Positions 16,466 to 26,235 are shown, numbered from the stretch's first letter. The stretch: DNA of 64,000 bases from an uncultured Roseivirga sp. (GCA_947493005.1 CANLOY010000003.1:124001-188000); one strand, 5' to 3'. Notes: generated by a model not told the origin, from the letters alone. Numbers and translations: made by a program.

Positions 16466-17644
16466 ATGGCAACAGTAACCCTAATTATCACATTCGCTTT
16501 TACGCTTTACCTAACGCTTAGCGGACTATATCAGTTAATGCTGGCACTAGCCTCCAAAAGTGGCACTCCTCAAATTTGTGAATTTGATAGTGTCAAAAGG
16601 AAAATTCTCGTCTTGGTTCCTGCCTATAAAGAAGACAATGTAATTATCAAGAGTACATCTAAGAACTTGGGGCTAAAGTACAGCTACCCAAAGTCAATGT
16701 TCGATTATGTGGTGATAAGCGATGGACTCAAACCGGAAACCAATAAGAAATTAAAAGCTTTAGGCGCTCATGTACTCAAAGTTTCTTTCAATAAAAGCAC
16801 TAAGGTAAAATCATTGCAAGCTGCGATGAGCGAGTTTCAGGATAACTATGATGGAGTTGTAATCCTGGATGCGGATAATGTGGTTAAGATGAACTTCCTA
16901 TATAAAGCCAACCACTATTTAAGTTGTGGCTATAAGGCAATTCAAGGTATAAGAATGGCAGCTAATGCTCAAACCGATATTGCTTTAATGGATGGTTTAT
17001 CTGAAACTGCTAACACAGCCATGCTTTGTAAGGGAGCTAATCGTTTGGGCTTCTCTTCCAAGCTTTCTGGCTCAGCAATGGTATTTGATTACAACTTGTT
17101 CAAGTCATTGGTCTTTGATCTAAAAGCTATAGGAGGCTTTGACAAAGAGCTTGAATTGGCAATTACTAAAGGCAAAGAATTCATAAAGTATGCAGAAGAT
17201 ATAATAGTCAGTGATGAAAAGGTATCCAACTCGCAAGCATTTGCCAAACAACGTGGCCGTTGGTTACAAGCTCAATATTCATATTTCGGTAAATCAATAT
17301 TTCCTGCCAGTAAAGCACTTGCTCAAGGCAATCTGGATCATTTTCATAAAGTGATGCAACTGGCCCTTCCTCCGCGTGTGTTAGGACCTTTTGCCTTGAG
17401 CATCATGATTCTACTTTCAGCATTTACAGGCAATTTCTCAATAGGTATTGTTGCTCTGGTTGGATTCATAAGTACAGGTGCTTCTTACTTGCTGATACTT
17501 CCTGTTAAATCTATATCCGATAATCTCTATTCAATGATCGGTTCGTTGCCCAAGCTTCTGTTTGGCACATTTAAAGCGCTGACATTGATGAAGAAATCAA
17601 AAAGTACATTTCTACATACTGAACATCTACTTGTAAACTCATGA
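16466..17644 (+). CDS. processive-type family 2 glycosyltransferase
   Basis: A 392-residue membrane protein: an N-terminal TM segment, then a GT2 domain with 'ILVLVPAYKED', the nucleotide-binding 'VVISDG', the metal-binding DADN ('GVVILDADNVV'), an 'EDI' acid, and QRGRW (a Q-x-x-R-W type motif of processive enzymes). Two to three C-terminal TM segments follow. It resembles cellulose/hyaluronan synthase-like enzymes and may build or extend the chain at the inner membrane. It ends in an ATGA overlap with a 44-codon gene. Confidence 0.88.
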   Translation: MATVTLIITFAFTLYLTLSGLYQLMLALASKSGTPQICEFDSVKRKILVLVPAYKEDNVIIKSTSKNLGLKYSYPKSMFDYVVISDGLKPETNKKLKALGAHVLKVSFNKSTKVKSLQAAMSEFQDNYDGVVILDADNVVKMNFLYKANHYLSCGYKAIQGIRMAANAQTDIALMDGLSETANTAMLCKGANRLGFSSKLSGSAMVFDYNLFKSLVFDLKAIGGFDKELELAITKGKEFIKYAEDIIVSDEKVSNSQAFAKQRGRWLQAQYSYFGKSIFPASKALAQGNLDHFHKVMQLALPPRVLGPFALSIMILLSAFTGNFSIGIVALVGFISTGASYLLILPVKSISDNLYSMIGSLPKLLFGTFKALTLMKKSKSTFLHTEHLLVNS

Positions 17645-17775
17645 TCACAGAAGGAATGCCCTGGCCAATTGTACTTCCAATAACCGTGATGGCACTTGTT
17701 TATGGAGTTATGGCCTCAAAAAAGGAAATAAAGGCAGCTAGAAAAGCATCCACAATAAAAACAAAGAAGTCATGA
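17641..17775 (+). CDS. small single-pass membrane protein, 44 aa
   Basis: An open frame starting MITEGMPWPIVLPITVMALV and ending in the lysine-rich tail 'SKKEIKAARKASTIKTKKS'. It has one hydrophobic helix (about 9-25) and a cytoplasmic basic tail by the positive-inside rule. Its ATG overlaps the stop of the GT2 gene and its TGA overlaps the ATG of the next glycosyltransferase, both as ATGA, so it is translationally coupled on both sides. That makes chance an unlikely explanation. It could be an accessory subunit of the GT2 synthase (inference). I know no named family for it. Confidence 0.7.
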   Translation: MITEGMPWPIVLPITVMALVYGVMASKKEIKAARKASTIKTKKS

Positions 17776-18926
17776 AACAGAGAACATTAAACATACTTCT
17801 GATCTGCAAGACTTTGCCATGGCAATTCAAGGGAGGTATACAAACCCATACCTGGAATTTAGCAAAAGCATTACAGAAAAAAGGGCATAATGTTTCCATT
17901 CTTAGCGGTGGTCCTTTTAGAAGCTTTGAAAGTACATTTAATAAGGCTGGAGTAACTATAGTTAATATCCCTTACTTTCCCGGAAGATATATAAAGCCAA
18001 TTAGTTTTCTTGCAGAGGAGCTTTCCTTCAATTTGGCTGTAAAAAAGTGGGTAACACAGCACCATACCCAATACAACATTGTCCATGCCCAAGGGAGAAG
18101 CGGGTACTTACTTTTCTTAATCAAAGGAATCGGCCATAAACTAGTAAGCACAGTTCATGGCTTAATAGACCTGGAAAACAAGCATAAACACTGGTCAAAT
18201 ATGAATGGAACTCTTCATACATTCTTCACAAAAATGTTTGAAAAACGCCTGCTAACATCTTCCAGACTAAACATATCAGTAAGTAAATCATTACAAAAGC
18301 AAGTGAATGAACTTCGAGTTAATGGAGAATTTAAGGTAATCTCAAACGGTGTGAGCTTGCATAAAAAACTGAATGATTTCAACTATTCAAAATCCAAGAG
18401 ATTTCTGTTTGTGGGCCGTCTTCATCCAGTAAAAGGTATTAGTTCTATTGTCGAACAAATTGCACATAATTCTACAAGGGTCTATTTAGATATTGTTGGT
18501 ACTGGTCCTATGTACAACGAGATTCAGCAGTCAATCAACCAATATGATCTGCATCAATGTGTTAGGCTACTGGGAGCTTATTCTAATGCCCAGGTTCATG
18601 AGATACTTCCTAATTACCAGGCGCTCATTTTGCCTAGTCAGTATGAAACTCAGGGGATTGTGCTTTTAGAAGCCAACTCTCATTCTATACCTGTAATTGC
18701 CTCAGACATACCTGCGATCAGAGAAACAGTGGAACACAAACATAATGGCATTCTATGTAACCCAAATCAGTCTCAGGAATTTATTGACGCGATGAAATAT
18801 GTACTCGAGAACCCCTGGGAGGCTGTTCAGATGGGTAAGAATGGCAGGCTAAAGGTAAAAAATCAATTCACCTGGGATCAAATAGCAACTGAAACAATTC
18901 AGGCTTACTATAAAATCGCACAATAA
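17772..18926 (+). CDS. glycosyltransferase family 4
   Basis: A 384-residue GT-B enzyme. N-terminal 'LLICKTLPWQFKGGIQTHTWNLAKAL' with the glycine-rich acceptor loop; C-terminal 'KRFLFVGRLHPVKGI', 'GTGPMYNEIQ' and the donor-binding 'LPSQYETQGIVLLEANSHSIPVIASD' region with the Glu-x7-Glu pattern. Retaining sugar transfer to the lipid-linked unit. It begins inside the stop of the 44-aa gene and its TAA shares a base with the flippase ATG. Confidence 0.9.
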   Translation: MKQRTLNILLICKTLPWQFKGGIQTHTWNLAKALQKKGHNVSILSGGPFRSFESTFNKAGVTIVNIPYFPGRYIKPISFLAEELSFNLAVKKWVTQHHTQYNIVHAQGRSGYLLFLIKGIGHKLVSTVHGLIDLENKHKHWSNMNGTLHTFFTKMFEKRLLTSSRLNISVSKSLQKQVNELRVNGEFKVISNGVSLHKKLNDFNYSKSKRFLFVGRLHPVKGISSIVEQIAHNSTRVYLDIVGTGPMYNEIQQSINQYDLHQCVRLLGAYSNAQVHEILPNYQALILPSQYETQGIVLLEANSHSIPVIASDIPAIRETVEHKHNGILCNPNQSQEFIDAMKYVLENPWEAVQMGKNGRLKVKNQFTWDQIATETIQAYYKIAQ

Positions 18927-20227
18927 TGCTTACGAAACTTAAGAATAGCGAATATGTTAAACACTCTATATGGGCGTTTGGCGGGCAATTAGGCTTTCTT
19001 TTAGCTAATTTCTTGCTGTTTCTGATATTGGTTAACAAAATACCTCAAGACTCCTTTGGTGTATGGGCACTCTATATTACAGTTGTTTCAATAGGTGATT
19101 CTTTAAGGCAAGGAATAGTTCAAAACGGACTTACAAGACTAATTATCAATAACCCTGAAGACACTTCAATTGTTTCATCAGGCATTTTATTAAATTTTGG
19201 GTTTACATTTCTCTTGGGATCGATGGCTATGGTCTACACCTGGTTGTATTCTCCCGAGCTTTTATCAGGTTTACTTCCCCATGCCTGGAAATCACTCATA
19301 GTATTAGCTGTTATTCAGTTTATAAGCACCTTATGTCAGGCTACATATCGCTTTAAAACTTACTGTATAACTAACCTGTTGTATTTAATAAGCTTCATTT
19401 CCTTGCTGCTATACGCCACTCTGAATGCTACATCTCTTTCTCTTATTCAGGTTATCAACCTTCAATTATTGGCATTGGTGCTTCCTTTAGCATACTTTCT
19501 AACGAAAGTGAAGATACCCCTTGTTCTGCCCAAAAGAAGGCACTTCAAGTCTCTAATCAGTTTTGGAAAGTACTCTGCTGGTACCAATTTACTTTCCATT
19601 CTATTTCACAAAGCAGACATTTTGATGATTGCCTTGTTGTTGGATCCTGTATCTGTAGCATTATTTCATTTTGCTACAAAAATTATAAACTATGCAGAAC
19701 TCCCGTTGCACGCACTTTCTCAAGTAATTTATCCCAGATTATCGGCCAGTAGTCTATCTGGAAAGTCCAATGAACTAAATAAAGAATATGCGCTCTCAAT
19801 TTTGAGGTTATTAGTCATGGTAATACCAATTGCAGTAGTTGTAATCATGTTTAATAATCAAATCATAAATATCTTATCATCAGGAGAGTACACTGAATCA
19901 TCTCAACTGATCATCATACTGGGCATTGGAATTATATTCAAACCCTGGGGGCGTGTTTTTGGTTTAACGCTTGATGCCATAGGCAAGCCCGAGGTCAACC
20001 TAAAGATGTTATTGATCAGCTTGATCATCAACATCTCGATGAATATTCTGTTCATTCCAGAATTAGGCGTTCTAGGAGCGGCTTTGGCTACCACTTCAAG
20101 CATTATCATTACCATACTTATTGGCCAATACAAAATGTATAGTTATACATCGATCAGGCCATTGCACGAAGTTTCGAATTCTTTAAAGAATCAATTCTCC
20201 AACTTAAAACTACAATTATGGAATTAA
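18926..20227 (+). CDS. polysaccharide flippase (Wzx-like)
   Basis: A 433-residue protein with about twelve TM helices and the MATE/MOP-type pattern of Wzx/RfbX proteins: 'FGGQLGFLLANFLLFLILVN' at the first helix, 'FGKYSAGTNLLSILFHKADILMIALLL' in the middle, and a C-terminal bundle with 'ILGIGIIFKPWG'. It moves undecaprenyl-linked repeat units across the inner membrane, feeding the polymerase encoded upstream. Confidence 0.88.
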   Translation: MLTKLKNSEYVKHSIWAFGGQLGFLLANFLLFLILVNKIPQDSFGVWALYITVVSIGDSLRQGIVQNGLTRLIINNPEDTSIVSSGILLNFGFTFLLGSMAMVYTWLYSPELLSGLLPHAWKSLIVLAVIQFISTLCQATYRFKTYCITNLLYLISFISLLLYATLNATSLSLIQVINLQLLALVLPLAYFLTKVKIPLVLPKRRHFKSLISFGKYSAGTNLLSILFHKADILMIALLLDPVSVALFHFATKIINYAELPLHALSQVIYPRLSASSLSGKSNELNKEYALSILRLLVMVIPIAVVVIMFNNQIINILSSGEYTESSQLIIILGIGIIFKPWGRVFGLTLDAIGKPEVNLKMLLISLIINISMNILFIPELGVLGAALATTSSIIITILIGQYKMYSYTSIRPLHEVSNSLKNQFSNLKLQLWN

Positions 20228-21024
20228 CTTTTGGTACATCACAAGTTTACACTAGTGAAAGGATGCAAAGAAGTCCAATGCTGGCTAAGGCTTTCAATAA
20301 GATATTTGGCTATACTAATGTTGGAAATTATGCAAGATTCACGATTTTCAAAAAGCTGATACATTACGTAAAGCTCCCTAAAGATGCTAAAATACTGGAT
20401 CTGGGGACAGGTTACGGAGAGTATTCTATCAGCCTATCCAAAGCCCTTCCCTATTCAAACCTACACGCGTTGGATATTGATCAGGAAAGAATCAATACTC
20501 TAAATAAAGCAATTGGCGCCTCTGAAATAGATAATGTCATTACTCATTGCAAAAATATAAACGATCTTAATGAAGAAAGCTTTGACTTTATATTCACAGT
20601 AGATGTATTTGAACATATAGCTCCTTCTAAGATGCCTTTTGATTCTTGCTTTGAAAGGTTGAAACCTGGAGGAAAACTACTTGTAAAAATCCCTAATGTA
20701 AATCAGCGAACCATTTTTCCTGAGCGTTACTTCGAAGAACATCATGAATGGCTTGAAGAAGAACACATTGGACAAGTATATGATTTAAAAGGGTTAAAGG
20801 GCCGATTCGAAGAGGAAGGGTTTAATATAGTGCATGCCTCATACTCTGATGGATGGTGTTCAAGGTTTGCCTGGGAACTGGCCTATTTAGGTAAAAAGCT
20901 TGGAGTTATCACTCAGCTAATCACCTTACCTATAGCTAAAATGTTCATTCATCTGGACCGTATTTTTCATAGAGGAAAATGGGGTAATGCGATTCAAGTA
21001 ATAGGAGAAAAACCAACAAAGTAA
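20218..21024 (+). CDS. class I SAM-dependent methyltransferase
   Basis: A 268-residue protein with SAM motif I 'ILDLGTGYGEYS', the acidic ribose-binding end of strand 2 ('LHALDID'), and 'DFIFTVDVFEHI' followed by 'LKPGGKLLVKIPN', as in the UbiE/Methyltransf_11 class. Being within the cluster (10-bp overlap with the flippase gene, 1-bp overlap with the next), it probably methylates a sugar of the repeat unit. Confidence 0.87.
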   Translation: MELTFGTSQVYTSERMQRSPMLAKAFNKIFGYTNVGNYARFTIFKKLIHYVKLPKDAKILDLGTGYGEYSISLSKALPYSNLHALDIDQERINTLNKAIGASEIDNVITHCKNINDLNEESFDFIFTVDVFEHIAPSKMPFDSCFERLKPGGKLLVKIPNVNQRTIFPERYFEEHHEWLEEEHIGQVYDLKGLKGRFEEEGFNIVHASYSDGWCSRFAWELAYLGKKLGVITQLITLPIAKMFIHLDRIFHRGKWGNAIQVIGEKPTK

Positions 21025-21899
21025 TGTACCCTAAAGTAAGCATCATAACGGTAAACTATAAACAGCCTGCAGTTACATGTGAGCTTTTGGATTCAATTGC
21101 TGGTTTATCGTACCCAAACCTGGAAACAATTGTCGTTGACAACTGCCAGGCCTATGATGATAGTTGCTTATATAAATGTCATTTACCTACTGTAAAAGTG
21201 ATTAATGTCAAGGAGAATTCAGGTTTCGCTGGAGGTAACAATATTGGGATTAGAGCTTCCAGTGGCGAGTATGTTTTGCTACTAAATAACGACACGGAAA
21301 TTGAGAACGGTGTTATAGAGTCATTGATTGCTGTCCTAAAAGACGATCAAATAGGTGCTGTTAGTCCTGTTTTAAAGTATCATTCCAATAAGGAAGTTCA
21401 GTTCGCTGGGTTTACAGAGGTTAATAGCCTTACAGGTCGCAACAAATTGATTAAGAAAAGTGAAAGCTTTGAATTGAAAGTGACACCATATTTTCATGGT
21501 GCGGCAGTTATGATTCCCAAAAGAGTCGTAGATCATTGTGGGTATATGCCCGAAGAGTACTTCTTATATTATGAAGAGCTCGACTGGTCTAGAATAATTA
21601 AGTCCTGTGGGTATGAACTTAAAGTACTTACTTCTGTTTCTGTGCTCCATAAGGAGTCCGTTAGCACCGGTAAAAACAGTCCATTAAAAGTATACTATCA
21701 AAATCGAAACCGCATTCACTTTATGCGCAAAGCAAAGAAGTCCACCTGGTTAGTTTTTCTACTGTTTTTTGTATTCATAAGCACTCCCAAGAATGTAATC
21801 TTACACCTGATCAAGAGAGAAACCAAACACTTGAAAGCCTTTACAAAAGCTTTCTATCATGGATTAATATCACGCAAAACACACTTACAGCTCATCTGA
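21024..21899 (+). CDS. rhamnosyltransferase-like family 2 glycosyltransferase
   Basis: A 291-residue GT-A enzyme with 'SIITVNYKQPAVTCELLDSI', 'ENSGFAGGNNIGI' and the metal-binding 'LLLNNDTEI', which are the marks of the WcaE/RfbF rhamnosyltransferase-like group. 'YEELDWSRI' supplies the catalytic acid region. A hydrophobic stretch (about 243-258) suggests membrane attachment. It starts at the stop of the methyltransferase gene. Confidence 0.9.
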   Translation: MYPKVSIITVNYKQPAVTCELLDSIAGLSYPNLETIVVDNCQAYDDSCLYKCHLPTVKVINVKENSGFAGGNNIGIRASSGEYVLLLNNDTEIENGVIESLIAVLKDDQIGAVSPVLKYHSNKEVQFAGFTEVNSLTGRNKLIKKSESFELKVTPYFHGAAVMIPKRVVDHCGYMPEEYFLYYEELDWSRIIKSCGYELKVLTSVSVLHKESVSTGKNSPLKVYYQNRNRIHFMRKAKKSTWLVFLLFFVFISTPKNVILHLIKRETKHLKAFTKAFYHGLISRKTHLQLI

Positions 21900-21932
21900 G
21901 TAACTTCTACCCTTTATCTGCCAATACTTGTC

Positions 21933-21940
21933 ACTCATCG
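21933..21940 (+). promoter_or_regulatory. ACTCATCG box before the last GT2 gene
   Basis: Exact octamer within CTTGTCACTCATCGATT, followed 25 bp later by AGCATGCG. It lies 76 bp before the start at 22009. The best of the copies because the flanking CTTG is also kept. Confidence 0.4.
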
Positions 21941-22008
21941 ATTAAAACCTATAGTAGAGCATGCGTGAACTAACTTAGTTTTATTCATAAACTAAACAAT
22001 GTCAAGCT

Positions 22009-23181
22009 ATGAAACTACTTTTCTGGATATCCACAACAATCATCATCTACCATTATCTCGGCTATGGAATATTAATTACTTTTCTATCCAAACTGAAAGA
22101 AAAAAAGGCACAGCTACCTAGGCTTAAGGATGAAGACTTACCAGCAGTAACATTGGTAATTGCAGCTTACAATGAGGAAGAAATCATAAAAGAAAAAATC
22201 AAGAACTCAGTTTCATTAGACTACCCAGAAAATAAATTGAATATTCTTTTCGTCACCGATGGTTCAACTGACCAAACAAACGAATTAATTGAAAATCACC
22301 CACAGGTTAACCTTTCTTACAAATCACAGAGAGCAGGTAAGATTGGAGCTATTAATCGCATAATGCCTAAAATTGAATCACCAATTACAATTTTCTCAGA
22401 TGCCAATGTAATGATCAATGAAGATGGATTAAAAAAACTGGTAGCCCATTTTCAAAACAATATGGTTGGTGGGGTTTCAGGAGAGAAAACCATATTGCAG
22501 TCTGGTCTGGAAAATGCAAGCAGCTCAGGCGAAGGCTTATACTGGAAGTACGAATCATTCTTAAAGCAAAAAGATGCTGAATGGAATACCCTGGTAGGTT
22601 CGGCCGGTGAGCTAATTGCTATTAGAACTCACCTCTATAGATCAATAGCTCCTGACACCATAATCGAGGATTTTGTAATGTCAATGGAGTTGGCTTCGAA
22701 AGGATATAAAGTAGCCTATGAACCAAGAGCTCTTGCACAGGAAACTGCCTCTGAAAGTGTTTTTGAAGAGAAGAAACGAAAAGTACGTATCAGTGCAGGA
22801 GGAATTCAGGCCGTGATTAAGTTACTTCCATTGTTAAATTTTTTAAGGCATGGAAAGTTGACTTTTCAATATGTTTCACACCGAGCTTTAAGGTGGACCC
22901 TTGTGCCATTGGCTCTAATAGCGGTCCTTCTTACTGCACCGCTTTTAGCCCCAATGGGTTGGTTTTATGATTTGGCTTTGAGAACTCAACTCATATTCTA
23001 TTTACTGGCTTTTGTCGGTTATTCCATAAGAGAAATGAAAACCAAAAACAAGTATTTGCACGTTCCTTACTACTTCACATTTATGAATATCTGTGTGATA
23101 CTAGGTTGGTTTCAGTATTTCTCTGGCAAACAAACAGTTATCTGGAAAAAAGCAAAACGTGCTGAATTAATACAGCCTTAG
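22009..23181 (+). CDS. membrane-bound family 2 glycosyltransferase
   Basis: A 390-residue protein with an N-terminal TM helix, a GT2 domain ('VTLVIAAYNEEEII', 'FVTDGSTDQT', metal-binding 'FSDANVM', catalytic 'IIEDFVMSMELASKGYKV') and three C-terminal TM helices. Instead of QxxRW it has 'KRKVRISAGG', as in non-processive or chain-modifying relatives of the IcaA/BcsA class. Last gene of the polysaccharide cluster, set apart by a 109-bp leader that carries the shared octamer. Confidence 0.88.
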   Translation: MKLLFWISTTIIIYHYLGYGILITFLSKLKEKKAQLPRLKDEDLPAVTLVIAAYNEEEIIKEKIKNSVSLDYPENKLNILFVTDGSTDQTNELIENHPQVNLSYKSQRAGKIGAINRIMPKIESPITIFSDANVMINEDGLKKLVAHFQNNMVGGVSGEKTILQSGLENASSSGEGLYWKYESFLKQKDAEWNTLVGSAGELIAIRTHLYRSIAPDTIIEDFVMSMELASKGYKVAYEPRALAQETASESVFEEKKRKVRISAGGIQAVIKLLPLLNFLRHGKLTFQYVSHRALRWTLVPLALIAVLLTAPLLAPMGWFYDLALRTQLIFYLLAFVGYSIREMKTKNKYLHVPYYFTFMNICVILGWFQYFSGKQTVIWKKAKRAELIQP

Positions 23182-23215
23182 TTGATAAGGTCAATTAGAG
23201 TATTGTTTGACGAAC

Positions 23216-24247
23216 CTAAACCATATTGCAGCCCGGATTACCTAAATTTTGTAAGGTTTTAGTATGCTGAGTAAGAGCATTTAAAAATGTATTGTGAGAG
23301 TAGTAAGGAACATTAAATTCTCTAGCTGTTTCTTTAACTATTTTAGATAAACTCTTATAGTGTATATGACAAATATTAGGAAATAAATGGTGTTCTACTT
23401 GATAATTGAGCCCTCCAATCAACCAAGAAAACACTTTGCTTTGAGGCGCATAATTGGCTGTAGTTTCTAACTGATGTATTGCCCAATCTTTCTCAATCTT
23501 TCCCTCATCATCCATTTGTGGAAACTCCATATCAGGCATAATATGTGCGGTTTGAAATACGGCACTAATGCAGATGCCCGTAACCATATGCATACTTAGG
23601 AAAGCCAGGATTACTGACCAAACACCAAAGGGGAGTAAAATTATTGGCAAAATTAATGCATAAGTATAGTAAAGCGCTTTCCACACTGCAACCTGCAATA
23701 ACTGAAGTCTATAAGTATTCTTACACCCTACCAACCCCATTTTCCAATATCTGTGTACTCTTATAAAGTCCTTAGATGTGATCCATGAAATCGTTGAAAG
23801 TGAGTAAAAGAACCAAATATAAATGTACTGATATCGATGTGCCCTCATCCACTTTCTATTAGGAGAGAACCTTAGAAATGGAGGTGTATTGATGTCGTCA
23901 TCTGCTTCATCAATATTTGTATAAGTATGGTGGAGTATATTGTGCTGAATCCTCCAGACTCCGGCATTAGCTCCTATTAGATTCATAGAGTAACCTAAAA
24001 ACTTGTTGACTGATCTGTTTTTTGAGTACGAACCATGAATAGCATCATGCATAACTCCCATGCCAATGCCTGCCATACCAAAGCCACTAGCCATGTAGAG
24101 TAAAAAAAGTAAGCCGATATGTTGAATAACCCCTATGTTAATAATCACAAGAGGAATGATGAACAAGGAAAGCATTAATATGGTTTTTAAAACCATACTG
24201 AAATTGGCCTTTTTACTGATTTGCTTATCAGTAAAATATTCGTTCAC
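23216..24247 (-). CDS. membrane fatty-acid desaturase
   Basis: A 343-residue integral membrane protein with the three histidine boxes of front-end/acyl-lipid desaturases: HDAIH, HNILHH and QVEHHLFP. Four to five TM helices surround them. The Q-V-E-H-H form is typical of linoleoyl-CoA/delta-6-like desaturases. Di-iron enzyme that inserts a double bond into acyl chains of membrane lipids using O2. It is convergent with the polysaccharide cluster and appears to be a single-gene unit. Confidence 0.92.
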   Translation of the reverse strand: MNEYFTDKQISKKANFSMVLKTILMLSLFIIPLVIINIGVIQHIGLLFLLYMASGFGMAGIGMGVMHDAIHGSYSKNRSVNKFLGYSMNLIGANAGVWRIQHNILHHTYTNIDEADDDINTPPFLRFSPNRKWMRAHRYQYIYIWFFYSLSTISWITSKDFIRVHRYWKMGLVGCKNTYRLQLLQVAVWKALYYTYALILPIILLPFGVWSVILAFLSMHMVTGICISAVFQTAHIMPDMEFPQMDDEGKIEKDWAIHQLETTANYAPQSKVFSWLIGGLNYQVEHHLFPNICHIHYKSLSKIVKETAREFNVPYYSHNTFLNALTQHTKTLQNLGNPGCNMV

Positions 24248-24409
24248 ACGTTTTTTGACTGTACACGAAAAATCAGACCCTTGGGCCTTCTTAAATTTAG
24301 GATGTTTGATAGCAAGTTATGGTTAAGAGGCTACCAATCCCTGATATTAATAACACTGCAAATAAAATGTTAGTAATAAAGAGTCTAATAGCTAGTTGGT
24401 TTTCTCATT

Positions 24410-26143
24410 TCATCGCCTCCTACCCCTATTTCTACGGGTAGCAGGATTCGCAGAATGGTTTGACCTACTTCCCCCACGACTTCTTGTATTGCCTTTATAA
24501 TGAGCCTTTCTTTTTGATGGTCTGCCTTCTTCATCTCTATTTACACGAATTGGACGGCCTTCGACCTCAATATACTCAAAGTGTTTGCTCAAGTCGTCAT
24601 CATGTTTGGATTCAATGTTAAAAAAGCTGCAATTTTTTTGAATGGAGAGATCAGAGAAATGTTTACGACCAATACCAGTAACATCTGAAAGGAAATGTTT
24701 TAAATCAGCATCTGTTACACCATCCATCAACCCAACATTAATGAAATACCTGTTGTTGCCATCTTTGGTTCTTGAAGAACTCGAAGACTCTCTTTTATCT
24801 TTCCTTCCTCTTCCATCGCCTTCGTTCAAATCTATTTCTTCATCCTCCTGAATCATTAAATGATCAAGTTGCGTAGTGATTAGACGCTTCAAAAGATCTT
24901 CTTTGGTTAAATCAGCAAACTGTCCATGAAGACTATTCAGGATAGATTCCGATTGCTCATCAACCTTTGTATTCAGTATTAAGCTTGCCCAGTTATTAAT
25001 TCTGCTCACCTTCAGTTCTTCAACCGATGGTACAGTTATCTTTTCGAACTTAACATTCACACGCCTTTCTATTTCCTTTATCCTCCTATCTTCTCTTGGA
25101 TTGATAAAAGCCATAGAAATTCCTTTGTTACCAGCCCTACCAGTTCTTCCACTTCTGTGGGTATAACTCTCTAGCTGATCGGGAAGTTTATGATGAAAAA
25201 CATGACTAAGGTCATTTACGTCAATACCTCTTGCAGCAACGTCCGTGGCAATCAGTAATTGCATTGACCTACTTTTAAACCTCTTCATTACAGTATCCCG
25301 CTGTCTTTGAGATAAATCTCCATGCAAAGCTTCTACAGCATAACCAAGCTTAGAAAGTTCATCAGCAATCTCCTGGGTATCCATCTTTGTTCGACAAAAC
25401 ATGATCCCCTTCATATCCGGTTGTATATCCAAAAACCTTTTTATTGCCAAAAGCTTGTGTGTCGTTTTGGTAACAACATACTGATGAGAAATATCTTTAT
25501 TGCTTTTCTGTTCAGTATTCACAGAAACTTCCAAAGGAGCTTTCATGTAGGTATCAACCAATCTTCTGATCTCTTTTGGCATTGTAGCTGAGAACAACCA
25601 CGTCACTCTATCTTCAAGAGTATGTGAGAGGATTTCATCGATATCATCCTTGAACCCCATATTAAGCATCTCATCGGCTTCATCTAGTACCACATACCTA
25701 ACATTCTTAAGGCTCACCGCTTTTCTTTTTATCAAGTCAAGGAGTCTGCCTGGTGTAGCAACTACAATTTGAGTAGGACGCTTCAATGCCTTTATTTGCC
25801 TGGATATATCTGCTCCGCCATAAACTACCTCTACATTCAAGCCTTTTCTACTTTTAGAGAAATTGACCAATTGTTGGGCTGTTTGTTGACTCAACTCACG
25901 TGTAGGCGCCATAACTAAGGCTTGGGTAACAGGGTTTTTCTCATCGATAGTATCGACAAGTGGCAAGCCAAATGCCGCTGTTTTACCTGTTCCGGTTTGC
26001 GCCAAACCTATAAAGTCAGTTGGATTATTCTCCAATAGCATAGGAATTGCTTTTTGCTGAATGGGTGTTGGCTGCTCAAAACCGAGCTCTTCGAGGACTG
26101 CACAGGTGGACTGTGAAAGTCCTAATTGACTAAAATGACTCAA
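24410..26143 (-). CDS. DEAD-box ATP-dependent RNA helicase with DbpA-type RNA-binding domain
   Basis: A 577-residue protein with Q motif (Phe4...Gln29), motif I AQTGTGKT (48-55), PTRELSQQ, VATPGRLLDL, DEAD, SAT, 'ATDVAARGID' and HRSGRTGRAG. The C-terminal part has a DbpA-like RRM ('NRYFINVGLMDGVTDADLKH') and an Arg/Gly/Ser-rich tail for RNA contact. It unwinds RNA duplexes and is similar to DeaD/CsdA enzymes used in ribosome assembly or cold growth. Confidence 0.94.
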   Translation of the reverse strand: MSHFSQLGLSQSTCAVLEELGFEQPTPIQQKAIPMLLENNPTDFIGLAQTGTGKTAAFGLPLVDTIDEKNPVTQALVMAPTRELSQQTAQQLVNFSKSRKGLNVEVVYGGADISRQIKALKRPTQIVVATPGRLLDLIKRKAVSLKNVRYVVLDEADEMLNMGFKDDIDEILSHTLEDRVTWLFSATMPKEIRRLVDTYMKAPLEVSVNTEQKSNKDISHQYVVTKTTHKLLAIKRFLDIQPDMKGIMFCRTKMDTQEIADELSKLGYAVEALHGDLSQRQRDTVMKRFKSRSMQLLIATDVAARGIDVNDLSHVFHHKLPDQLESYTHRSGRTGRAGNKGISMAFINPREDRRIKEIERRVNVKFEKITVPSVEELKVSRINNWASLILNTKVDEQSESILNSLHGQFADLTKEDLLKRLITTQLDHLMIQEDEEIDLNEGDGRGRKDKRESSSSSRTKDGNNRYFINVGLMDGVTDADLKHFLSDVTGIGRKHFSDLSIQKNCSFFNIESKHDDDLSKHFEYIEVEGRPIRVNRDEEGRPSKRKAHYKGNTRSRGGSRSNHSANPATRRNRGRRR

Positions 26144-26235
26144 GGGGATTTTTTACGTGAGCCACAAAGGTAGTCAGATGAATTGGGATTGTTCTGTTAA
26201 TCTCCAATTTTATCCAAACAAACAGAATAAAGTAC

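Noticed and set aside
8760-23181. Polysaccharide cluster as a recently acquired genomic island
   Set aside because: No tRNA, integrase, direct repeats or transposase at its borders, and base usage looks like that of the flanks by eye.
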